Assembly (NCBI GenBank): GCA_033296885.1
Contig: MU863907.1
Coordinates: 186,001 to 250,000, forward strand
DNA: 64,000 bases
Source of the DNA: Triangularia verruculosa
Lineage: Eukaryota; Ascomycota; Sordariomycetes; Sordariales; Podosporaceae
Direction of reading: 5' to 3'
This document shows positions 1 to 8,563 of this stretch, piece by piece; position 1 is the stretch's first letter, and every line of letters starts with the position of its first letter. The translations under genes were made by a program, and so were the position numbers. The notes under the pieces are model-generated. The model saw nothing but the letters and a program-made list of their open reading frames with translations, had not been told where the DNA came from and searched no databases.

Positions 1-822
1 ATTTGTATTTACCGGAGAGGATGCCTTGGCGGAGGGGAGAGAAGACGGTTAGGCCGAGGGATTGTGGGGAGCGGAGGAGGTGAGCTAAGGTGGACTCGAC
101 GCGGATACGTTCGAGCATGTTGTACCGGGGTTGTTCTGTTTTTGCGTGTGTGAGCTTATTGCAGGGAGCATGAAGAACGGGGAGGTAAGGTACCCATCAA
201 TGGCCCGATGAGGTTGAGTTTGTCTGCGTACCGCCATGCCTCGGCGATTTCGTCGGCGTCCCACTCGCTTGTTCCCCAGTAGAGCGCCTTGCCTGTGTCG
301 ATCAGGTGGTTGAATGCTCTGACTGTCTCCTCCATGGGCGTATGTCTGTCTGGTCTGTGGGCGTAGATCAAGTCAACATACTCTAGCTGGAGACGTTCCA
401 GACTCTGATTCATGCCTTCGATGATGTGTTTTCTGGAGAGACCAATGTTGTTGACCTTTCTGGTGCTGAATGCGGAACCCCAGTAGATCTTTTCCCCTCT
501 GTTAATAGCCATGGTCATCAAGGTAGCTGGGAGGAGGACACTGGCAAACCTTTGTGGAGATAACAAGATCATTTCTCTGCCAGCCAAACTTCTTGATGGC
601 CTCCCCCATCACCTTCTCGCTTTCGCCGCCCGCATACCCTTCAGCACAGTCAAAGAAGTTTACACCGACATCATAAGCGGCTTTCATGCAAGCAAAGGTT
701 CCTTCTCGGTCGACATGTCCACCATAGGTGAGCCAGCCACCAAGGGAGATGGCGGAAACTTGAAGGCCGGATCGGCCAAGGAAGCGATATTCCATTTCCG
801 GGAGATTCTCTGGAGGCGACAT
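1..822 (-). CDS. Aldo-keto reductase, Kv-beta/YakC-like (3' end cut by window edge)
   Basis: NADPH-dependent aldo-keto reductase of the voltage-gated potassium channel beta-subunit type; substrate unknown. Traced exons are 822-550, 488-194 and 135-1, with introns of 61 and 58 bp. The joins restore family sequence: STK followed by IYWG, and IGPLM followed by EQPRYNM. The ATG at 822 begins MSPPENLP and precedes the usual FLGRSGLQVSAISLGG strand. The catalytic tetrad is visible: Asp58 and Tyr63 in FFDCAEGY, Lys91 in ISTK and His135 in YAHRPD. The barrel continues past residue 230 (FSPLRQGILSGKY) and runs off the left edge, so the cofactor-binding C-terminus is not seen. It diverges from the desaturase at 2153. 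The family is secure; the physiological role is not. Confidence 0.93.
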
Positions 823-1325
823 GTTTGTTTAAAGACTCGTACTTAGAGAAGTGAGTTGAGGTTAAGAGTCTGGAAGGCTATGGGCCAGAGTACGACGAGG
901 AGAGTAGGAAGGATATCCTTCTTATAGTTCACCACTTTTTGAACCCAGAGCAGGACATAGTATGGCATCTGGAGTAGCGGGCCGCCGTCCAGGCAAGCGG
1001 TACGGGAGCCTCCCCGGTAGATGCAGATCCGCTATGAGAAGGTCGTAGTGACAGGTGGGGGATGAATCAAACCCCCACAGCTACCCCTCTTCCATGGTGT
1101 TTTGTGGTTCGTCAAAGATAGGACGAGGCTCGAGAGCGTACCACAAACGAGGTGTCGTGGTGTTTTGTTTGGTTGGCTGTAGTCACATTACCTTGGTGGC
1201 ATTGTGTTACAGAGCACAGCCAAGGCAGCCAAACGCCTTCCGCTTGGAAGGCTGACCACAAGACGTGAGTTCGCGGTCGTTGCGAGCCTCAAGGCTCTCC
1301 CTTGGTCAACATCTCCTAAGCTTGA

Positions 1326-1472
1326 AGTACCCTGTCTACTCGAATTATCCGGAACGAGGATCCCCTATGTTCTTTGGGTGATGATCACGTGTAATTATGG
1401 GTTTTTTTTGGGTGTTTGGACCAATGAATCCTGGGGATCCTCTTTCCGGATAATTCGAGTAGAAGGGGTACT
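1326..1472. mobile_element. MITE-like element with 40-bp terminal inverted repeats
   Basis: A 147-bp element whose ends, 1326-1365 and 1433-1472, are inverted copies of each other. They match at 37 of 40 positions; both outer ends read AGTACCC and both inner ends reach GAGGATCCCC. The element is flanked by a perfect 5-bp direct repeat, CTTGA, at 1321-1325 and 1473-1477, as expected for a target-site duplication. The 67-bp interior is too small to encode anything. It is therefore a non-autonomous DNA transposon that depends on a transposase elsewhere. If the ends are read two bases further in, the duplication would instead be TA (Tc1/mariner-like). The superfamily is not settled. Confidence 0.8.
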
Positions 1473-1527
1473 CTTGAGACTTGTCATCTGAGTGGACTTC
1501 GGGAGTGCCGTCATCGCAGCTAGGAAG

Positions 1528-1674
1528 TTAAATGCCTTCGTCGAAAAGCCGCTTGTAGAGAAACTATAGGGTGGTTAGATATGGGCTGAACACTGGGCAA
1601 TGCGACTTACATCAATCAACTTGTACGACTTCGCCCCTGTGGTTGGCTTAGGTTCAAGCTGTCCAGCTGTCACC
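1528..1674 (-). pseudogene. Possible 3' end of a lost or unrecognised gene
   Basis: On the minus strand a frame runs from about 1674 to 1611, is interrupted by a 47-bp sequence with a consensus GTAAGT donor (1610-1605) and a CTATAG acceptor (1569-1564), and resumes in phase at 1563-1528 to a TAA. The 5' edge sits just after a TTTAG acceptor-like site. The spliced end would read KSYKLID then FLYKRLFDEGI. No upstream exon or start codon fits, and I do not recognise the family. It may be a decayed gene or chance; the neighbouring MITE is compatible with local rearrangement. Confidence 0.25.
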
Positions 1675-2152
1675 TAAACTCAAGAGCTGGTGCATGTAAA
1701 GAATTGAACATGAAAACCTCAGCTGCCCAGCTTATTGAACCCCAATGATCCGAGCTGGAGAACGATCTGATAAATACTCGAAAGGAACGCTCTGCTCAAC
1801 ACACCACTTTCAACGCTGGATTAGGACCGACAGCCCACTTTCTCAGGCACAGGCAAGGTTCTGGAACGATACCCCTTTTTCGATCTTGGAGATCTTTGGA
1901 GCATGGGCCACCAGCTGCTCTTGGTTGGCTCCAGCAGATCAGATACCCCACAATTGAGGGACGTTCCACCGCTGCTGGCCCCTGTCCGCCACCGCCAACT
2001 GGTGAAATTGGACGGAGGAACCCAAGCGAGCAGCCTCAAGGGTTCACAACTACCGGCCTGCGCCAAACGTTTTTCTGTTGCTTGTCTTCCCGTCAAGCTG
2101 GTCTTGCGGCTTCACTCGTTTTTCTCGACCTTGACAACTTGGATTTCCAATC

Positions 2153-3393
2153 ATGGCTTCCACGACGGTTACGAGCAACGGCACGGCCAAAAGGAAGGCC
2201 GTCAATGGCATCAGCAACGGCCACGCCAACGGCGCGACGGCGCCCCCGAAGAACACGGACGAGCAGAAGGAGCATGACTTTTTCTGGACTTATACCGAGG
2301 AGCCACACCGGACACGGAGGTTGGCCATCATCAAGGCGTATCCTGAGGTATGTTCGCGCACAATTCCTGCGCCGTGTTGGAACAGTCGGCTAATACTGGT
2401 TCTGTTTAGGTGCTCAAACTATGCGGCGCTGAACCATTAACGAAATATGTTGTCGCCGGCGTCGTTGCCCTTCAGGTCCTCTGCGCACACCTCCTACGAG
2501 ACACGCCCTTTTGGTCATGGAAGTTTTGGGCTGTTGCCTATGTCATTGGCGCGACCTCGAACCAGAATCTGTTCCTGGCCATCCACGAGATATCCCACAA
2601 CCTTGCTTTCAGATCACCTCTGGCCAACCGACTCTTCGCCATCTTTGCCAATCTGCCCATCGGACTGCCATACAGTGCTTCGTTCAGACCCTACCATCTG
2701 ACCCATCACAAGTCCCTTGGCGTCGATGGCCTCGATACCGATCTCCCTACCGCCCTGGAAGCCGTCTTCCTCGACTCCATCCTCGGCAAGGCCTTTTTCT
2801 GCACCTTCCAGATCCTCTTCTACGCCCTCCGTCCCATGGCGGTCTATCGTGTTCCCTTCACCTGGGTCCACTGGCTCAATGTTGCCGTCCAGCTTTCCTT
2901 CGACTACGCTCTCATTGCCCTGCTCCCAGGTTACTTCTCCATGAATTCGGTGCTCTACCTCATCCTGTCATCTTTCCTGGCTGGCAGTCTCCACCCAACA
3001 GCAGGCCACTTCATCGCAGAGCACTATGTGTACGAGAACATTTCCGACGAAGCCAGGAATCCGGAGAACAAGATTCCCCTTCCGGAGACGTACAGCTACT
3101 ACGGCATTTTGAACTTCTTTACCTACAATGTTGGCCTGCACAACGAGCATCACGATTTCCCAGCGATCCCCTGGACCAGACTGCCGAAGTTGAACAAGAT
3201 CGCCAAGGAGTTTTATGACCCGTTGCCCACACACGAGAGCTGGGTTTATGTGATCTGGCAGTTCATCTTTGATGACAAGATTGGCATGACTAGTCGGGTC
3301 AAGAGAAAGCAGGGCGGCAGAGTGGTCGGTGGCGGGAATGTTGCCACCAAGGCAAAGGTGGCGGACTGGACCGCTGATGAGATCGAGGCTTGA
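2153..3393 (+). CDS. Sphingolipid delta-4 desaturase (DES1/DSD1 family)
   Basis: Introduces the 4,5-trans double bond into the sphinganine part of dihydroceramide, a step in making fungal glucosylceramides; it should act in the endoplasmic reticulum membrane. Exons are 2153-2347 and 2410-3393 (62-bp intron), giving 392 aa. After a 40-residue low-complexity leader comes the family N-terminus (HDFFWTYTEEPH). The three iron-binding histidine boxes are HEISH at 124-128, HLTHH at 161-165 and HNEHH at 309-313. Hydrophobic stretches lie between residues 77-120 and 190-260. The Lys/Arg-rich tail is typical of fungal forms. It converges with the N-acetyltransferase downstream. Start choice is firm because the ATG is followed at once by the conserved leader and exon. 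Confidence 0.96.
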
Positions 3394-3711
3394 TTTTCTC
3401 GCAAGGGTGCATGGTATGTGTTTTTGGAAGAGCTCTGTTTGTTTACTGTGGGTTATGGGCAGGCCTGGAGTTGAAATGAAACCAAAAAAAGGGGTTTGAT
3501 ACGCACCTAGACTAGACGGACGGGCAGAGCAATGGTGCATTATACAATTGCATTGGTTATGATATGCGTTTATTTTTGGGTTGATAGGGTATTGTAATGG
3601 GTGAGGAACGTATATATTTGAACATTTCTGATAAGAATTATTATCTAATTGGTCTACGTAGAAGGTGATCATCAAAACAGAACCTGGCTGGGAAAATGAA
3701 GGAAAGGGGCC
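3394..3711. other. Convergent 3' flanks
   Basis: 318 bp between the desaturase stop and the stop of the convergent N-acetyltransferase. The centre (about 3535-3670) is AT-rich, as expected for paired 3' untranslated regions. No gene or clear terminator structure is seen. Confidence 0.6.
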
Positions 3712-4704
3712 CTATTCGCCCCTCAACTCGGACGCCCACCCCCTTATCGCCTCCTTTTCCTCCTCCGTCAGCACGATCCCAAACAACTCTTTGAGCATCT
3801 CGGTCCTCTCCTCCTCTGTCTTGCACACCTTCACCAACTCTGTCCTGCCACCCAAGTTCTGCTTCACCTCCCCCTGAACCATCATCACTTTCCCTCCTAT
3901 CTTCTGTGACCCCTCGCCCCTCAGGAACCTAATCACCAAAATGGTGTACGTCTGGTGATTCCTCTTGCACTCGCTCAGATACACGTTCAGGTTCTCAAAA
4001 TCCAGCTCGGTGAACTCGTGCTCGGGAACGAAGGCGTAGTAGCTGTTCCAGTCCCTGTCCGGCGAGTTCCTGTACTCGTAGATCCAGTGCTTCAGCGCGC
4101 CCTTGGACTCGTCCCGGAACCGCTGGTCCGGCAGCCAGTCGCGGGTGTATCTGATCTCTTGGGTGCCGATGGAGTTGTGGTGGATGGTGTGCTCGGTCAA
4201 CGGCAGGGGAAAAGTTGGGCCGTCGCCGCCGAATCCGATGTCGAGGACGTACTGGGGGCCGGCGGTGTTGGGGAGGGTGACGATGTTGACGAGGTGGACG
4301 TAGCCGTTGTAGTTTCCCTGGGGGACGCCGTCGGTGCGGTTCCTGTTGCGGGCGCCGGAATAGTGGATTTGGGAGAAGCCCAGGGCGCGGAGGATGTGGG
4401 AGAAGAAGATGGAGAGTTCCATGCAGTAACCTCCCCGGCCTCTTTTGGGGGTGGTGATCAGTTTGTTGAAGAGGATTTGGGGGTCGAGGAGGATGGAGTG
4501 AACAGGGTTGTAGTGGATGGAAAGGTTCTCGTAGGGGAAGGAGGTTAGCTGGGCTTGGAAGATGGTGATGAGATAGGCCAGGTCGAGGACGGGGGAGGAG
4601 GAAGGGTGGTATGATTCATCGAGGCCGACATAAGAGAGGTACTGTGAGATTTGGGAGAGGGTGTAAGCCGAGCCGTTGGGCTTGAGGTTGTCTTGGTCCG
4701 CCAT
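3712..4704 (-). CDS. Arylamine N-acetyltransferase (NAT)
   Basis: Cytosolic acyl-CoA-dependent transferase that moves an acetyl (in some fungi malonyl) group onto arylamines or related xenobiotics. It is intronless and 330 aa from the chosen ATG at 4704 (MADQDNLK). The frame stays open to 4872 with other ATGs at 4839 and 4758, but that extension has no NAT character and 330 aa is the normal fungal length. The cysteine-protease-like triad is intact: Cys94 in RGGYCMEL, His137 in NGYVHLVN and Asp155 in VLDIGFGG. The early FPYENLSIHY motif is also characteristic. Substrate cannot be read from the sequence; related Fusarium enzymes detoxify plant benzoxazolinones. A long gene-free region lies upstream. 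Confidence 0.93.
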   Translation of the reverse strand: MADQDNLKPNGSAYTLSQISQYLSYVGLDESYHPSSSPVLDLAYLITIFQAQLTSFPYENLSIHYNPVHSILLDPQILFNKLITTPKRGRGGYCMELSIFFSHILRALGFSQIHYSGARNRNRTDGVPQGNYNGYVHLVNIVTLPNTAGPQYVLDIGFGGDGPTFPLPLTEHTIHHNSIGTQEIRYTRDWLPDQRFRDESKGALKHWIYEYRNSPDRDWNSYYAFVPEHEFTELDFENLNVYLSECKRNHQTYTILVIRFLRGEGSQKIGGKVMMVQGEVKQNLGGRTELVKVCKTEEERTEMLKELFGIVLTEEEKEAIRGWASELRGE

Positions 4705-7700
4705 GATGCAATGGATCAGTGAGCTGTATAACCCCGGGCAAGCCAGATATTCGTGATGCATCAGTTTAGGTGTTTTCACACTTGAAGCAAATTTCACGTT
4801 CAGGTCATTGTCAACGAGTCTAGGTACGTCCCTGTGACTCATCCCAGGGAATCCTATTCTTGAGCTCGGCAAACCAGTCGTCGGAAGGGCGTGAAGGCGT
4901 CATTTCGACTACCACCATTCTAGACAAGATAGTTCAACAAATCTTTGACGAAGGGAACCATGTTGGCAGAGTCTGCTCAGAACACGCCGGTCTCGCCCGT
5001 GCACCTAGAACTGAACTGCCCTTAGTTTCCCCTAACCCCGCCACAGAGAGTGCAAGCGCATCTCTCACCACTTCATCCGCGCAGATACTATATCCACCTG
5101 TTGACGAATGTTTGCTTGGAGCTCCTCGCCAAAAGCTGTCTGCTCATAAGCCCAGATGCTCGGGCGAGATCTTTGAACTGCTCAAAGAGACCGACCGTTT
5201 TTACAGAAATGAACTTACTTTAACTCTCAAATAGCCATACTGGGATATTGCTCGACGGCTACTCTTGGTGTCCCAGAAGATGATACACCTATGTTTACCC
5301 GCCATTGTTATGTCAGCAGTAGGCACCTCATGGCTCCGGGCTCGACTTCAACCTGCGTGTAGACCCCTCAAAATGCAAACACATCAATAATCGAGACCCA
5401 AAAGGCAGCCGAGATAAAACCTCCCTTGATGTTCTTCCCGCCCACCAATCCATACAGGCCGCAACCCCCCCACGCGTGTGGCTGCTCAGATTCGTGGGCG
5501 ATCGTGATGGGTCAGCCAAACTCCAAGAGGCGCAATGCCCAGTACAGCATCGGGTTCCTGCGCAGATGACCGAGAGGCAGACTGAGAAGGATGACTCCGG
5601 TGACATGTCTGGCATGCACCCTCTGCAATACTCCATGGGCAATTGTTGCCGCGAACGCCTCTCATCAACGTCTTCCTCTACAGATAAGAGGTGACGCGGC
5701 AGCAAATGGCGGGTGGTCACCGTATGGCATGAGTGCATAGCAAGCCACACGGAAAATCCTCTTGGTCAAGGTTGCTGCACCTCATTTTTCATCCAGTTGC
5801 TGCTGCAACCCATCACGGGGTTTCTCTCAGAAGGGAGAATGGGGCAAGTTCGGGACGAGAGGACCCCTACCTAACCCACCCGTCACCACGTGTCATGCAA
5901 CCGTTGGTATGACTTCCAGATTGAACCCTCAAACAAAGACACCCAGGCTTCCAGACTACTGCGTAGCGAAGCGGTATTTTTCTTCATCTGCTCGTTCGCA
6001 TTGTTTTGCGCCGTTTTTCTTTTTTTCTTTTCTGATTTCTCAGCCGGTCTCAGGCAACCCGGGCCCCGGTATCGCATGATGAAGAAGAGAAAAAAAGTGT
6101 TCCACATCACAGCCCACGCCGCACATTCACGCACCTCCCCTGAGTTTGCTGACAGGGCTGGGTCTCGGCGAACGGCTGTCCCTGATGAACCGTGAGGCTA
6201 GCATTCGGCCCAGGCCGGTGCGGCATGGATATTCGCTTGCTTATTCCGATGCATCCGGAGGATATCGTGAGAGCACTTACTGCAAGGCGAGGCGAGACAT
6301 GTCCAGTATAACTACCCAGCTGCCTGTTTCGTGACACTTGAACCGTCCGAGATTATGTTGTGCTGCTCTCCTATTTTTTGATCCAGCGGCGCGGCGTGCT
6401 GGTTCGACAGACCTGGGCTGAGGGCTGTATCTCGTGGGTCTCACTGAAAACCGGTGAGGATTTGTCAAGGACAACCACACCCACCCCACCCGGCTGAAAG
6501 GGCGATGGCGTGTTACCAAAATGGACCAAAATGGTACCCGTCCACTTGGCCGTTTGTGAGAGGCTGAGCCTTTGCCCACCACATCAATGCGGGGTTAATA
6601 GAGGAGTACTTGCTCCAGATAGGGCATGACGTCGTCTTCGCCAGGCATACCGGCAGAGCACACGATCTCGATCTTCCTGGATTGGATACCTTCATTTCTG
6701 TGAGATGCGGCGGGTTGAAACACCCAGTGGGCAACAAGAGCCACCTGCTCACCAGAATCGCCAGATCTGTCGGCCTGTGCCTCAAAAGCTAGCGTTGCGC
6801 AACGGCTTCGATAAGGTTGCGGCCGACGGGATCGACCTCGCGAACAGCTTGTTCCTAGACTCGGCATCGTTTCTTGTCCATGATTTTCGGTCCAGGGCTT
6901 CCGGCTAAGACCGCCGAGTTCAGAGCTTCAGACGACTCTCGCAGCTCCCAGTCGGACGTCTGACAGCGTCAAACCGACGCGTAATCGTTGGTCGGTGCCA
7001 CCATTCTGTGCCTCAAACAGGGCTTCTTCTTGTTGTTTCTGTCGTGCCTGCGGCCCGCGATAGCACGAGGGAGAACATATACCTACAAGCCTTGTTGAAA
7101 TCTTGGAATGAGATATTCATACTCACTGCCATCACTTTCACATCATGGGAAAGGAAGACCCGGATCCGACGAGAGCCCTACATCTACCGATCATCAATGG
7201 CAGCTGCAGAGTTGTCGCGTATAAATCTGCAACCTGGAAATGACAAGACGAAAGCGAAGCGTTTTCGCCGAATCATGTCGTCACCAAGTCTGCTTGATGC
7301 AGAGGAGCATCTGAAGCATCCGGAATGGCTCCAAGTACCGTCTTAACAGCGACTGCCTCCAAGGCTGGCACAAAGTTTTGGGGCGCGCCGCGCAGCCGGA
7401 ATTGGTGGGGAAGAGAAATTCTGGAACCGGGAAAAGAGTGGGCCAAGAGCTGCCAAAAGACTTGTGATCTGACCCGAGCTACAAGTGGGGACTTGACACG
7501 ACGTCTCTTTGTGTCGAATATCAAAGGGAAAACATCGTCACATGAGGTACCCGGGCCCCCGTCACAGGTACCGTGACATCTCCCCTCAGGGGGAACAGCA
7601 TCGAGTGTGAAAGGGTGAACCGGGGCGTTTTCTCCCGCTTGACCTTGAGAGTTTGTTGGGTTGTGGTCGCTCCTATACTGCTGTGTTGTTGCGGACAGTG

Positions 7701-8563
7701 TCGGGCCTTCACTCAGCCAGATACCAAGCACTTTGGATCGCTTGTGCAATGCACCGGACCAGGTCTCCGCTTCAACCTTCTGGCGGATTCCACGGCAACA
7801 GTAATCGAAGCGGAGATGCGAATATGTATCAAAGATCCAGAGGTGCCAGACAGAACTCGTGAGGTGAATCGTCGAACAGGGTATCGGTACGAAGCAGTAG
7901 TGTAGGTCGAGGTAGGCGAAACTCAGGCTTAATGCTCAACTGTTGCTGAGGCGAAGTGAGGTCGAATGAAGCGATTACGCGCTGTAAATATCAAAGAGGG
8001 TCCCAAAACGGCCAAGGGGGGGAACGCCAGCGCACATCCTCGCACGCTACCCACTTGCCTGCAACCTGCAACACATTGCACAGGCAGGGAAGCTTGGATG
8101 CGTACCTACCTGACCAACGACATCATCCCCGATTTCGACCATCTCCCAATCATCCGCTGCTTCTCCCTCCACTCGTCGACAACAGGCCAATATCCTGCAT
8201 AGTGCTCGTCCGATTAGCAGTTCTTGACAACGCCCGAGTCGCCTATTTGTCCGCGTTTTTATGAGAGCCGAGAATCGTCAAGTCCAGCCTGTCTCAGACG
8301 CAGTTCCAGATCTCTGCGAAAAAAGTAGACGCAGCATCGCCAGTCGTCCCCCCCCCAGCGCCCACTTCCGCAGCACGGCGCACGGGGGCCGTTTGGGATT
8401 CGGTAAATCGTTGGTACCCATCAGAATGATTTGCTGGACCCTGCGAACTCTGAGCAGCTAAGACCCGCCCTGGCATGTGTGAGTGGTGGTCGAGATTGAG
8501 CCTCCGCCCTTCTTCCTCCACTCGACTCAACTCGCACACTACCGCACTACGCATGCTGCAGAC
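4705..8563. other. 3.9-kb gene-free region upstream of NAT and VAC7
   Basis: The largest gap in the window, lying between the divergent NAT and VAC7 starts. Open frames here are short, overlapping and low in protein character (for example 4860-5234 on plus, 7273-7749 and 6595-6867 on minus), so I annotate none. A 10-bp motif ACCAAAATGG is doubled in tandem at 6515-6534. The last few hundred bases are C-rich and probably hold the VAC7 promoter and 5' leader. I see no transposon ends or structural RNA. Confidence 0.55.

Larger units (their letters stand above)
823..2152. other. Intergenic region between divergent genes
   Basis: This 1.3-kb gap separates the divergent aldo-keto reductase and desaturase starts. 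It holds the MITE at 1326-1472 and a possible gene relic at 1528-1674, both listed separately. The last 100 bp or so should be the desaturase leader. The remaining short open frames show no recognisable protein. Confidence 0.7.

Noticed and set aside
2511..3218. 235-codon plus-strand frame
   Set aside because: Second-frame shadow inside the desaturase exon, made possible by its C-rich third positions.
3955..4548. 197-codon plus-strand frame of Val/Gly/Asp composition
   Set aside because: Exact antisense shadow of the N-acetyltransferase, which has an intact catalytic triad.
4860..5234. 124-codon plus-strand frame
   Set aside because: No recognisable domain and no splice-linked continuation; likely chance in spacer.
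6595..6867. Minus-strand 90-codon frame ending KIEIVCSAGMPGEDDVMPYL
   Set aside because: The end looks protein-like, but no upstream exon, start or known family supports it. Left as unexplained.
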